NCBI GenBank assembly: GCA_015680685.1
Contig: MNCI01000962.1
Location: forward strand, 43,500-86,498
Source of the DNA: Gnetum montanum
Lineage: Eukaryota; Streptophyta; Gnetopsida; Gnetales; Gnetaceae
Direction of reading: 5' to 3'
Length of the DNA: 42,999 nucleotides
Below the pieces are notes generated by a model. That model made no database searches and was not told the origin of the DNA. It worked only from the letters and a program-made list of their open reading frames with translations. A program made the translations under genes and the position numbers. The first letter of the stretch is position 1. Each line of letters begins with the position of its first letter. This document shows positions 21,313-32,859 of the stretch, in pieces.

Positions 21313-24140
21313 ATGAGTAAGGTATAGAACCGTTAAGAATTTATGAGGACACTTTAGTAACTCCAAATGCTTGATTGATTGTAGATGGCCCCAAAGAGAG
21401 GAGCACAAGGTAAACTTCCACAACCAATAAGCAAAAGACCAAGAGGCCATGATAGAAGCCAAATGGAGGAACAAGAGCCCCAAGTAGAACATGCAAAGTA
21501 GGAGGCTTAATCCTTCAATATCCATCAAGAAACCCCTACTACAGGACAATCGGCCCAAGCAAAGGTAGGAGCATTGTAAGAATAAGGATAGTGTCTCATG
21601 CTATCACAAGAATGCCTCCAAGTCATCTAGGAGGAATTACTCTTAACCATAGTTATTATGGAAATTAACTTTGGTTCTTTTGTGGAGTTTGTTCTAGAAG
21701 AGGTGAGGATGCAACTCCAAGCAGCGTTGCTATGGCCCATTCTATCAAATAGTGGAGAATGGTACCTTGGGAAGACTTACTAGTTTTTTCATAACAAGGA
21801 AGAAGATGCTATAGTTAACATAGAGGATGTCTCTATTTCTTATTTGATTAAGGTGATAGCAAAAGATTTGAATGTGCCTAATGAAGGGGCAAGGTTGGCA
21901 CATTTATCTAGCAAATTTGACACAAAAACTAGAAAATTATGGCTAAGAAGAGCATATAATAAAGAAGATAAGGAATATAATGAATTAACTCTAGAGGAAA
22001 AATTTTATTTTAACATTGGCACATATAATTTGTTTCCCACCAAGAGACTAAATAGATTGTCCACCTATGTAGCCAAGGAAGTGCGATCCTGATGGGAAAG
22101 TACAACGCAAATCTCGAAAAACTCTATTTTATGAAGATTCAAATGTAATTTGAGGAGAAGAAGGTAGGAAAGCTGACACTTCCATTCCCTTGCCTAATCA
22201 AGAAGCTATGTAAACATGATGGAATTTTGGGGTACACTAATGACATCCTCAGGAAGGCATAGAATGCCTCATATGTTGAGGTGCTTAAACTTGCACCATT
22301 AGAGAAAGATTAGATAGAGGAAGAAATAGAAGCTGGGGAAACCACATAGATAAAAAACAACAACAAGTGGGTCCCAGTGGTTAGCAATAGTAAGAGCAAT
22401 AGCAGTAGTAAGAGCAACAACAACAATAAGAACAATAGCAATAACAAGTTCCTCCATCTCTGCCATAGGACTACAGACCATAAATGAGTCATTTATAATA
22501 GATTGTAGAAAATATAAGTTGAGGAATAAGGGAGGAGGCCAATCTCTACAGAGTTATCGATAGTTTCATCTTAGCCCATAGTTTTTGTAGATCCCATAAG
22601 TGGATAAATCATTGCAGTTAGGAGGAGAGGTCGAATGATCACAACAAATCTCTATGAACATTACATCATTCCAAGTGATGTTAGAAACTAGAGAAGGAGC
22701 CATAGTTGTAGTAATGCAACACTAGAATGTAGCGGGAGCCATAGAAGTGATGATGGATCACATTAAAGAATGATTTAATGTACTTATTATGCCATTAGTG
22801 GAATCTCAATGACTCCTACGGATCATGAAGATGTGCTAGATTGACTGTTGTAGACCTGATAGATGATGATAATACTTTTTGACATCCCAAGTGATGTCAT
22901 TACAATGAAATTAGAGTTGATTACAATCAAAGGCAAGTTGGTCATGATAGAGACCAAGGCAGAGCATGTAGAAGTTGAAATTTTGAGATTACAAGAAGAG
23001 CTTGGGAACTTGAGGGTGGAACATAGAGATCCAACTTAATTCATTGAACTTGACCAGCTGGAGCAATTTAGAATAGAGCAAAATAGCTACTTAATTGAGC
23101 AATGTAAGTAGATGGAGAACAATAAGGATAAAGCAGTGTAGAATACCTCAGTAGTAGAAGCACAAGTGTAAGAACATGTTAAGGCACTCACCGCAACATA
23201 AGAACAAAACACACAACTCGATGTTGATAATAGTAGGTTAATTAACATTGAAAAGCAAAAGAACATCTTGAAAGAAAGCATCCATTAGTTGAGAGAGCAA
23301 CTAATGAGGATTAACCAAGACATGAGCTACTTAGCAAGAGTGAACAGAACCCTCTCAATGGAGGAGGTATGCATGATTAGACAAAAATTAGCTATTGAGA
23401 TTGGCACATGGTAGAATGAAGCTAAGAAATATGAACAACTTAAGGAACATGTCTGTGATCAGGCAAGGATGTATAAATAGATGAATGAGAAAGAGATCCA
23501 GATGGTGAAGGCCAAAACTAGTGCCATATTAGCACATTATCTAGATTGGTAGCCCATCTTGGATCGTTATGCCCATGTTCATCAAGTGGAAGTCAAAAAA
23601 AAAAAGACATGCAGATAGAAGATCTAAAGAGATACATGGGGTTAACTAACCTTCATTATGCTAACTTGTCTATGTTAATAATAGGTAGGCCAAAAGATGA
23701 ACTGGAATAGCAAGTGGCAACCACATACACACTATACGAGAAGGAGTTTACAGATCGCAAAGATGCCTTACAGAAACTTTAGGTGGAAAACACTAAGTTA
23801 GAAGCAGTAAAGGCTGGATACTAGGATTGGAAAGATGTAGTAGCAAACTTGACGAGAAGATTGTTTGATTACCATGAATTATGAGCAAAGGCTAGGGCAT
23901 TTGAAGAAGAGAGAAGAATGTTTGCACCATGGTATGTCAAAGCTAATCAAATGTTCCCATAGCTACCATGTTTGTGGAATGTACCCACTTCCTCACACAT
24001 TACACAACAAGCATGGACAATACATGGACTAAGAATGGAGGAGGGGAAACTTTAGGCACTCCTAAACAAACAAATTTTAGAAGCCTAATGACAAGGGGAA
24101 GCAACCAATGGAGGAGCCACCACCACCAGGAACTACATAG
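21313..24140 (+). pseudogene. E2 ORF3: coiled-coil protein between pol and 3' LTR
   Basis: Starts ATGAGTAAG (21313-21321); a 63-base intron-like segment, 21322-21384, runs from GTATAG to TTGTAG; then MAPKRGAQGK continues in frame. A globular-looking segment lies at 21844-22089 (82 codons without a stop, including FDTKTRKLWLRRAY and YNLFPTKRLNRLS). A Ser/Asn-rich stretch from AGCAAT/AACAAT repeats lies at about 22378-22455. A long predicted coiled coil follows at about 22980-23590 (LRLQEELGNLRVEHRD, LDQLEQFRIEQNSYLIEQ). The end is Glu-Glu-Pro-Pro-Pro-Pro-Gly with TAG at 24138. I do not recognise the family; its position matches the env-like frames of Athila elements, but I see no membrane segment. 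Nine stops in the coiled-coil part leave the frame otherwise intact. Confidence 0.65.
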
Positions 24141-24323
24141 ACTACATCAAGCTTCATTAAGTTTTGTTTTTTTGTCAAAGTTGTCCTGTCATGTCTTGTG
24201 TCATTTTTGTAAAAAACCACTATGGCATAAAGTGTCATGTAAACTTATCTTTTAATTTTGTAAGAAACTCTATCTTTATTTTGTTTTAACTTGAGAACAA
24301 GTTTTCAGTCAATTGTGGGGGTA
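24141..24323 (+). other. E2 3' end and polypurine tract
   Basis: Non-coding stretch ending in TGTGGGGGTA (24314-24323), the polypurine tract just before the LTR. It matches the corresponding E1 region. Confidence 0.7.
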
Positions 24324-25237
24324 TAATAAAGTTACTTTTTGAAGGACTACAATATTGGATATATGATATCATAGCTTTGATATTGTAACTTCGATATTGT
24401 AGCACTAGCTATGTTGTCATATATGTGATATCACAGGATGTGTGTCAACCTATAAATATAACACTTAGGTGCATGGATCCATAATAGATTTCGTCACATA
24501 GTAGCATAACTCTTTTAGTTTGTTTTCATAATTTTAGTTCTAAGTAGTTAGTAGTGTATACTCGTAGTGTGGTGTTGAGTGATTGTACGGAGTCTTTATT
24601 CGAGGAAAGTGTACTTGGACACATTTCATGATCGGCAATAAAGATCGAGATTACTTGTCACTATTGCAGCAATCACTTTGTTTTCTTAATGTTTACCTAG
24701 AATAATATTACCATTTTTACTTAGATTACTAATTATTGCTTCCCTAGTTAATGTTTACTATTCCATGCATTTTACTTTCACTGTTATTAAGCAATATGGA
24801 TATGACCGGTTTCAAGCACTAAGTTTAATTATTTGGTAACCCAATAGTGTTATTGCTTAGTACACCTAGTAGCGGTACACATGGTAATCCCAGTGATGAT
24901 TACATGAGTCCAAGACATGTACAAAAAATTAGGATCAAATATCCATCACCATAGGATAGAGTATAATTGTTTACTATTTTCCTTAGAATTAGAAACTCTT
25001 TTCACTTTACCATGTATGCTAGGAGCCAGATGGCCAAACAACATCAACATATCATATACCTCATTGTGAGTTAAACCATATGCATAGATTTCACTAGCTC
25101 AAGGGGGAAGACAACAGTCTCGAACTTTAACTAATCACTAGCATATTCACATTGCCTCATCCATGAATTATGAGCTAGTCACCCATGAACACTTGTGACT
25201 TGTATGGTTGGGTATTGGATTACTTCACTGCTTATCA
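24324..25237 (+). mobile_element. LTR (type 2) of E2, 914 bp
   Basis: Begins TAATAAAG, a mutated TGATGAAG, and ends GCTTATCA. U3 holds several GATATC/GATATT motifs at about 24355-24435. A TATA box (CTATAAATATAA) lies near 24451, and the polyadenylation block AATAAAGATCGAGATTACTT starts near 24637. It aligns with the E4 LTR on the minus strand. Because decayed gag of E3 starts soon after its end, this LTR may serve both E2 (3') and E3 (5'). Confidence 0.82.
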
Positions 25238-25690
25238 TTATTCCTACAACTACATAAAGAAGGTAAGGATTTCTTATCTAGCCACTCTTAATATATAGAT
25301 TTTCCTTCTTTTTTTGAGGAGAACATATTTTACCAATGATTATAGTTAACCTTGGAGAACCTTGGCAAAGGAAAGAAAAGGTTCAAAGGCCAAGAAACTT
25401 GAAAAGATAGGTCTCCTTGTCATTCATTTAAGAATAAGAAGAATGAAAAAGAGAAGAAAAAAGATAAGAAGAATGATTAGGACAAGGATCAAAAGAGAAG
25501 GACTAGAAGGCACTGTTCTCCTAGTCCTCCATCTTCATCATCCTTCTCATCATCAAATTCTGACATGAGGAGTCACTACAGAGATAGAGACAGGGATGAT
25601 CAAGATTGAGATGGAGATGATATGAGGTCCCATTATGATGATAGGAGCCAAATATTCATCTAAGTGGTTTTGAGATAAAGCCTCAAAAGA
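25238..25690 (+). pseudogene. gag: E3 leader and gag N-terminal remnant
   Basis: After a leader of about 150 bases, a Lys-rich then Ser-rich frame (KKDKKND, CSPSPPSSSSFSSSNSD, RDRDRDDQD) resembles the N-terminus of E4 Gag (CSSSSSSSSTLSSNKDEH). The gag core and knuckle are missing; protease follows within about 120 bases, so an internal deletion is likely. The 68-codon open frame at 25362-25568 is in a different register and is probably a shadow. Confidence 0.55.
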
Positions 25691-25739
25691 GAACTTTCTT
25701 CAAAACCAATAGTCCATTAATGTCATCACATAAACCTAT

Positions 25740-28680
25740 GGTTGTTAATCCTACATCTACTACTTTTAAAACTATCCTCAAGCATGCTTCGAACTAAAAA
25801 GCCTTCAATGTCCACATTGTTATGTTAACCTATGCGGTCACTAATTGGATAAAGGTAGGTCACCTCCCTAGGAAAAGATTTGATCTTGGAAGTCTTCTTA
25901 TCTATTTGTAGATTGCAAGAAATGATCCATGAAAGGCTCTACTACTCTCAGGTTTTGGAGCAAATTTGATTTCTTAGGAAATGTATAAGACTTGAAACTT
26001 ACCTCGACTTAAGAAATGTAAGATCAAGCTAGATCTTGTAGATTAGTCCATCACTATTCCTTTGGGGCTAGTGGAGGACATAGCAACCACCATCTATGGG
26101 TGGTCTTATCTAGTAGATTTCCTAGTGATCCAAGTATATAACTAAAAAATGGACTTTCCCATTATTATGGGAAGGGCTTAGCTTAGTACCATTGTTGTTA
26201 AGATGAGGATTTGAGACGTTTTGTAGAAATCTCCAAGAAAAATGAATTTGAAAAAAATAGAGAAGGAGTGAGTCCCATGCAATGCATATAATGACATAGG
26301 GTGCCATTGCATGCAAAGAACATGAACCATGCAAAATACATCCATCACAGCATGTAATAAGTATGCCAAGACATCCAATATTCAAAAGGGCCTTTATGTA
26401 GTAGTCACAAAAAAAGAAGGTGCCTAGTGGTTGACAACAAAGAGTGGGAAAGACTCAAAAATATGCATGGAACCAAAAAAAGCCTTAAAAGTGGTTACAT
26501 TGAGTACATGGATGAAATAGAACAAATTCACATCCAACTCTCCTACACACAAACTAAGATAGATTGGGGAAAGTTGGAGATCCTAGATAATTTCAAGTAA
26601 GAGCCCCTTGAAATCAAGACTTTACTAGCCAATCTAGAATATGCTTTTGTTGACAATGAAAAGTTGATAATTATCAATGCCAAACTTGCTTAATCACAGA
26701 AAAGAAAATTGCTAAAAGTATTGAAAGTAGCACATTGGTAGTGATGTGGAAGTCTTCATGGATGACTTCTCCACTTATGGTATCAACTTGGAATAAGCCT
26801 TGGACCATCTTAAGTAATTGCTAAAATGTTGAGTAGAGACAAACTTAAGGCTTAATTGGTAGAAACGTCATTTGATGGTCCAAGAGGGCATAGTATTGGG
26901 GCATAGAATTTTAGAGAAATAGATTGAGGTGAACTTGAAGAATGTACGAGGCATCCAAGAAATTACTAGAAAACTTGAAATAGTAAAAGATGTGAGATCA
27001 TTCCTTGGACACACTGGTTACTATTGGATCTTCATTAAGAACTTCTCAAAAATCATTAATCCATTGGTGGAGTTGAAAAATAAGGATGCATCCTTCAAAT
27101 AAACCAAGAAATGTAAGCAAGCATTCCAATAAATCAGAAAAATCTCATGAAAACTCCTATTCTACATGCTCTAGATTGATCTAGGCCATTTCATATTATG
27201 ATGGATGCATCCAACTACACATTGGGAGTGGTGCTCATATAATTAGATGATAAAAAAATATTCATACTGTATCCATTGTCTGAGTCAAAGCATTGTTGGT
27301 GCATAGGAAAATTCTACCATTTCTGAGAAGGAGCTCATGGCTATGGTATGCTCCTTGGAGAAATTCAAGCACTATGTGCTTTGATACAAAACCATTATAC
27401 ACACATATCACAGTGCCATAAGGTTCTTTATGAACAAGCTAGTGGTGAGCCTACATGTCATCTGGTCACTAGTGATTTTGCAAGAGTTCTATCTTACAAT
27501 GGTGGACTAGACAGGAATTGAGAATGTGGTCACCAATCACTTGTCTTGATTACAATGGGATAGCAAAGAAGATGAGGAGCCTTTATCTGATCAATTTCTA
27601 GATGAACCCTTCTTTGCTAAATCTATTGATGTTTAGACTTCCAGAGGTACCAACTAGTATGATGATTTTCTCTCCTATCTTCTCACTCAAGAGATTTCAT
27701 AATAATGGGATAGTAAGAAGAAATTGTTATTTCTTCATCAAGTTAAGCACTATGTGGAAATCCAAGGTAACCTTTACAAGGTTTGCATAGATGGCTTTGT
27801 ACGATGGTGTGTGTTGAATGCTGATCAACTGCAGATCCTCTAGTATGTTCATGAAGGTCCTTGAAAGGACCATTATGTGGGCAAGAGGACAACCATGAAG
27901 ATCCTCATGGCAGGGTACTTCTAACTAATGATTGTTAGAGATGTCCATCATTTCTCCTATTTGCGTGAACACTACCAATGAGATGGAGGAAAGACTAGTG
28001 CAATGCTTTGGGGTGCAACATAAATTGACAACCCTTTATTACTTATAAGCGAACGACCAAGTTGAGATTACTAATAGAGAGATACCAAGGATCCTAACAT
28101 GAACAATTAGTCAATATAGGAAGGACTAGAGTTTGAAACTCAATGATGCTCTTTGGGCATATCAATCAACTGGGAAATTTTCTATAGTTTACTCTTCTTA
28201 TGAATTGGTGTATAGAAAACTTCTAATACTTCCAATTAGAGTTGAGCTTTGTACACTTTCAACTACTTGTGAGCTAAACCTTGACCTCATTCTAGAATAG
28301 GAAGAACACTTAATGACACTAAATGTATTGGATGAGAACCAACAAGTAGCCCTGATAATGAATGAAGCACATAGGGCACATGCTAAATAACACTATGATG
28401 CATGAATAAGAAAAGTTAAATTCCAACCTAGCGATAAGGTTCTTTACTAGAACCTCATGCATATACCAAAATGTACTAAGTTTCAAATGCTATGGGAAGG
28501 ATCTTACATCATTTATACAACTTTTCATTTCAGTGCTAAGATCATTTACCACCCATTGAGCCTAGAGAAATGTTTGTTGGTCAACATCCAATTAGTAAAG
28601 CCTTTCCTGGAAAATAAAATAACCACCAACACTAACATCTTAGAACAAGAACAAGCGTGTTCTATTTTTTAGATTTCCTC
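25740..28680 (+). pseudogene. pol: E3 pol: protease, partial RT, RNase H, integrase
   Basis: Protease-like region at about 25800-26180, where the active-site Asp has been lost (LLSGFGANLIS against LVDSGLQVNLIS in E2). The front of RT is deleted; the frame resumes near 26745 with the catalytic VFMDDFSTYG, then FLGHTGYYWIFIKNFSKI. RNase H is at about 27180-27560 (FFMNKLVVS, ENVVTNHLS). Integrase runs from about 27700 to 28680, shortened in the core, and ends with KFQMLWEGSYII and VNIQLVKPF of the C-terminal domain. Stops are frequent. It is a sister of E2 but diverged and more deleted. Confidence 0.8.
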
Positions 28681-28988
28681 CTCTCAAATTAGCCATGGGG
28701 AAGATGGTCATCCATACTGACATCTTATGAGGAATAACCCAAATTTTCACCTTTTTGTTTTATACCATTCTTCATATGTTTTTCATTTTCTTGAATATTT
28801 TATCAATTATTTTATATATTTTTCCTTTTTATTTTTATTTTTTCTTTCATTCTCTCTTCAACATTTTATCTTTCTTTTTAGGAAATCTTTGATACTGCCA
28901 TTACTACTATTAATACTAGGAGTTAATTAATGTGGTCATTAATGTTATAATTGATTGACTAAATGACCAAATTTTCATCTTTGGATTA
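28681..28988 (+). other. E3 tail, T-rich
   Basis: T-rich DNA after the integrase end, resembling the start of the E2 spacer (19346 onwards). I see no gene. It is cut by the next LTR, which is not preceded by a polypurine tract and so is probably the 5' LTR of an insertion. Confidence 0.5.
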
Positions 28989-29546
28989 TGATGAGTCATG
29001 GTCTGTTAGGCCTAGTTATTGGAGCCCTATTATCGAAGACCTGATACAAGATACTAGGTCCCGATATTGGACCCCTGTTATCAGAGCTGCGATATCGGAG
29101 CCACAATATCGTGGCCTGCATGCGATATCGCGTACGTGATATCACGGTTCCGGTGTGAGCCTATAAATAAAAGGTAGCACACTTGGTTTTGGGCATTAGT
29201 TCTTAGATTTTATTGTAAGTTTTTAAGTTTAAGTTCCTCTCAACCCTTTCCTCCCAGTGCATGCCAGCAATGTGGTGATTGTAATTGTACGGCATTCTTA
29301 TTCGAGTGTGACGTACTTAGACACGCACATGACTAGCAATAAAGATCGAGATTACTTCACCATTGCAGTATCCACTTAGCTTAATTATTTACTTAATTGT
29401 TATTTATTTAACTATTATTTACTGCTTTCTTAGTTAATATCTCTTCACTCTTATCTCCTAGTAATGCGGAATGAGTACGACTTAATCACGAGCATTCAAG
29501 TGTGACTACTTGGTAACCCAGTAGCGTACTTAGGCCATGTGCTTGG
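28989..29546 (+). mobile_element. LTR (type 1), truncated
   Basis: Starts TGATGAGTC. U3 is packed with GATATC/GATATCG motifs (29063-29155), followed by a TATA box (CTATAAATAAAAGG, about 29160), the block TTATTCGAGTGTGACGTACTT and the AATAAAG signal near 29338. It ends abruptly after GTGCTTGG, where the other type 1 LTRs continue for about 300 bases, because copy A of the non-coding repeat lies there. Confidence 0.82.
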
Positions 29547-30239
29547 TGGGACTTAAAAATTTTAAGGGACTTAAAAATTTTAAGTTGGATTTCGTGCGTC
29601 AAGGAAAAGAACAAGGGGCTGAGAGAAATACTGCAGAAACTGTAAACAGAAACATTGTTAGATAGAAAGTAATAGAAAGCTCAAAGCATTGCACAACATC
29701 TGTTGTGACACAAAATGTTTTCGGGGACTTGCACCCGTCATCAGTATGTTTAGGCAATGTGACCAGGTAGCTGAAGCTGCAAAGGCAAGAGAATGAGCAT
29801 GCCAGTACATGTATAAATAGTGTCACAACTTCAAAAATTTGAAACTCCTACTCATTAAAATTTGAGTGGACCCCATCCGTCAAAGGCTAGATGGGGGTGG
29901 GACAATGTACTGACAAAACTATTACAAAGCAGTATTTCAAGGCGAACATGAAACATTCAACAAATAGGATCTTGATGGTAGAGTCGAAGGGTGCAAAGGG
30001 TTTAGGGGAACCCTCATGCTTGAATGGTGGACATGAGGGGTCCGACACCAGAGAATGTCATGCATGTAGAGGTTTGGCTGAAAAACAGCAACAAACAAGA
30101 TCTTCAACAGCAACGAAGTGAAGAGCTGCAACGATGCTGGAGAGGAAACAACCAGAGGTTGTGAAGAAGTTGAAGAAAACAACTTCAGAAGAAACCACAA
30201 CCAAGAAGACCAGCGTAAGCAGGGTGGTTGTCAAAACAT
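29547..30239 (-). mobile_element. Non-coding repeat, copy A (TRIM/retrozyme-like)
   Basis: On the minus strand this 693-bp segment matches copy B from about 35054 to 35730 with roughly 85% identity by eye. It carries a TATA-like TATTTATACATG (near 29817), a GCAGC-TTCA-GCTAC hairpin and the hammerhead-like core CTGATGA...GAAA (29744 to 29718). Its lower-coordinate end is two tandem 18-bp units GGGACTTAAAAATTTTAA (29548-29565, 29566-29583), each with a palindrome; copy B lacks these. It is flanked by a broken LTR and by gag, so it either inserted there or marks a rearrangement point. The 76- to 110-codon frames inside it are not conserved as proteins in copy B. Confidence 0.65.
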
Positions 30240-30985
30240 GGGGACAAAGTTTGGAGTACTCAATTTAAACAAAGACAACATCCTTCCAACTCACAAATTC
30301 ATAACCTACCTAATGATGATGAACCCCTACTGGCCACTAAGAGCTTAATGCATATACAAGAGGCTATTCGAATATCCCATTGGCATCGCAAGAAAAGCTG
30401 TCAACCTAGGCTTGATTTAAACAACTTTCCCAAGTTTTCAGGAGGCTATGATTTATATCCACAACATCATTTACAAGCCTTACATGATTCTTGTGTATGG
30501 AACAATATTGATAATGGATGGCAAAAACTTAAGCTCTTTCCTACGATACTCGTTGGCTAAGCAAAAGTATGGTACATGTCGTTAAGACCAAAATCAATTC
30601 AACATTGGCCAACAATGGTAGAACTCTTCAATGAAAGATATCAAACCTATGCAAGAGTGTCAACCTTGAGAAGAAAAATCCAAGAATGGAAATAGGGACA
30701 ACAGGAACCCTTGGACATGGCCTTAGAAAGATACTACTCTTTGATAAACAAATGCCCAGGCCATGGTTTCTCTGAGGAAAGGCTAATGTATCACATCATG
30801 GATGAGCTTTGTAATGAGACAAGGGAGACCCTAGAGATGTATGCCTGAAGTCAACTATACAAGCTTCGAACCCACTAATTCCAAGAGCTTATTACGAGGG
30901 TAGCAAAAGAAGAAGAAGAAATGGCTAAATGGGAGAATGTTGAAAGCTCTCGAATTAGCAAAGGTCCATAATCATGAAAAGGAGA
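30240..30985 (+). pseudogene. gag: D gag (N-terminal and core)
   Basis: Gag from the DDEPLLATKSLMHIQEA block through the core (FPKFSGGYDLYPQHHLQAL, WYMSLRPKSIQHWPTM, RYYSLINKCPGHGFSEE, LCNETRETLEMYA) to a Glu-rich stretch (VAKEEEEMAKWENVE). It has a few stops. The zinc-knuckle part and pol are missing; the spacer follows directly, so this is another gag-only internal region. Copy A replaces the leader. Confidence 0.75.
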
Positions 30986-32035
30986 AATCAACTTACCCGA
31001 AGGAGGTGAAATCATCTTTGCCAATACTACTCATTTGTCATGGTAACCAAATGTCATAGGATTGTTCTTGAGATTCCATTCGATTTTCTTCTTTCCATCC
31101 TTCTTTCTCCATCTTTCACCTCATTGTCAGTTGTATCAGTAGTCCATATCTTGGTTGATGCATTGTTTTCTTTTTGGTAAAATCTTATGGTTAAGAATTT
31201 ATCTCTTGTTTCCAAATGACATTTCTAGAGCCTATGGACTCTTTGAATGTGGGATTGTTAGGGCATTAAGGGCATGAGCCTGCTTTGGGGAGGACCCACT
31301 GGCATTCCTCTTTGGTGCATTCGTTAATTTCTTTCCCTTAAACATCTCTGAAATCATCATTTATTTTGTTCATCTCCATCTTTGACATCCATTTTATCAA
31401 TGTTGTTATTTTTTTCCATCTTTCTTATTCCTTTCTCTTGCTACCAGAGGTTCACTCTCAGTCATGGGGGTCCTGGTCTAATTTTTTTGATTTTCTCCTA
31501 ACCCCTACACCTCGGGTAGTCACCCGTATTATATCTCCAGATCTGCATTAGCCATATCATAACTTAGCCAATGGACCTTACACTGAGGCAAGGTATTAAC
31601 TACATTGTGATTCATTTACCCTTACTAATATCAGACTGTGATTGTGTGTGCAGATGAAAATCATACAACAACAGATTGGATCTGGAGGGAACACTTGGAA
31701 TGGACTAGTGTTGAAGCAGTTATGCAAGGAACAAGATTGATGACGCGCTTATGGATGGATAATGAAAAGTGCAATCTTAGCATTGGCAGCAATAGACTTC
31801 TTCTTTTTCTCTCTGTCTTCTCTCTTCTCTCTTAGCTGCCAAAGAAGGCTAGATGTCAAATGTGTATAGTGTTCACTCTTGTTGTTAAGAATACTAAATT
31901 TTGTCATGTATTGTAATGATGATCTATTCACATGTCACCCCATTCACCATTAGTATCATTCAAGTCAATAATCCCATACCTTCCCAATATTTTGTAAGGA
32001 ACTTGAGGACGAGTTTTCATTCAGTCATGAGGGTA
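30986..32035 (+). repeat. D spacer and ORF3-position remnant
   Basis: Non-coding, aligned by eye with E1 1780-2931. An intron-like segment at 31593-31653 (61 bases) has GTATTA at the start, TACTAAT as branch-like motif and TGTGCAG before ATG 31654, at the same place as in E1 and E2. The frame after ATG 31654 is short (MKIIQQQIGSGG) and does not resemble ORF3. The region ends with a decayed polypurine tract, ATGAGGGTA, at 32027-32035. Confidence 0.55.
31251..31308 (+). other. Conserved spacer hairpin, D copy
   Basis: GGGATTGTTAGGG (31251-31263) faces CCCACTGGCATTCC (31295-31308): nine of ten outer positions pair, two of them G-T, although both arms differ strongly from the other copies. The inner hairpin is GGC-ATGA-GCC, and TGCTTTGGGGAGGA is kept. 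Confidence 0.55.
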
Positions 32036-32859
32036 TGATGAGCCGCAATATCACATCAGTCGTGATATTGTGTCTGCCCCTGGGATATCACATATGTGAT
32101 ATCACAGCTCATTGCCAGTTCTATAAATAAGAGGTGGCTTTCCCTTGTTCATGCATCTAGATTTAGACCCTTAGCTAAATTATAGCATTTTCACCATTCT
32201 AGAGTTAGAATAATTTCCATGTGCCCATAGTAGGAGTCTTAAAGTGAACGGATCTCTGCTCGAGCAAATTGTACCTGAGCACACATTTATGTACGATAAT
32301 AAAGATGAACTTTCTGATAAACCTTGCAGCATATGGACTAAGCTAAATAGGAATTAATTACTGTTATGTTTAAATGCTTTCCTAGATAATTAATCTCTCT
32401 TCACCCTTATCTCCTAGTAACACGGAATGAGTACGACTTAATCATGAGCATTTAAGTGTGACTACTTGGTAACCTAGTAGCGCACTTAAGCCATGCACTT
32501 AGTAATCCCAGTGGAAGTCATGCATGAAGTTTAGGATGTGTATGAATGATTAAAGGAACGAATGCTCATTGCACTTAGGCTAGCTTAGATTCTCTCTCAC
32601 CCTCTCTCTCTTAACTTAGTTAATATCATTTTTCATTAGCCTTAGGATTAGCAATAGTATAGGAACACATCATACACCTCACTCTAGAATAAATCATACG
32701 TGAAAAAGCTAATACTAGTCCAAGTGGGAAGACAACGAACTACGACCTAAGGGTAACTATCTAGATATCATAGCTAGTCCATCTATGAAGTTTGACCGGA
32801 TCGTGCGTGAAATGCTCATATTCATATGGTTGAGTGTAGGGGTACCTCACCACTCATCA
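32036..32859 (+). mobile_element. 3' LTR (type 1) of D, 824 bp
   Basis: Starts TGATGAGC after the decayed polypurine tract and ends CACTCATCA. U3 has GATATT/GATATC motifs including the palindrome GGGATATCACATATGTGATA; TATA box TCTATAAATAAG near 32120; AATAAAG near 32299. It matches 2932-3802 downstream of U3. Immediately after its end the sequence switches to a minus-strand element (E5). Confidence 0.85.

Noticed and set aside
29891-30560. Open frames of 76-110 codons across copy A and D gag
   Set aside because: The part in copy A is not kept in copy B, and the part from about 30240 is Gag.
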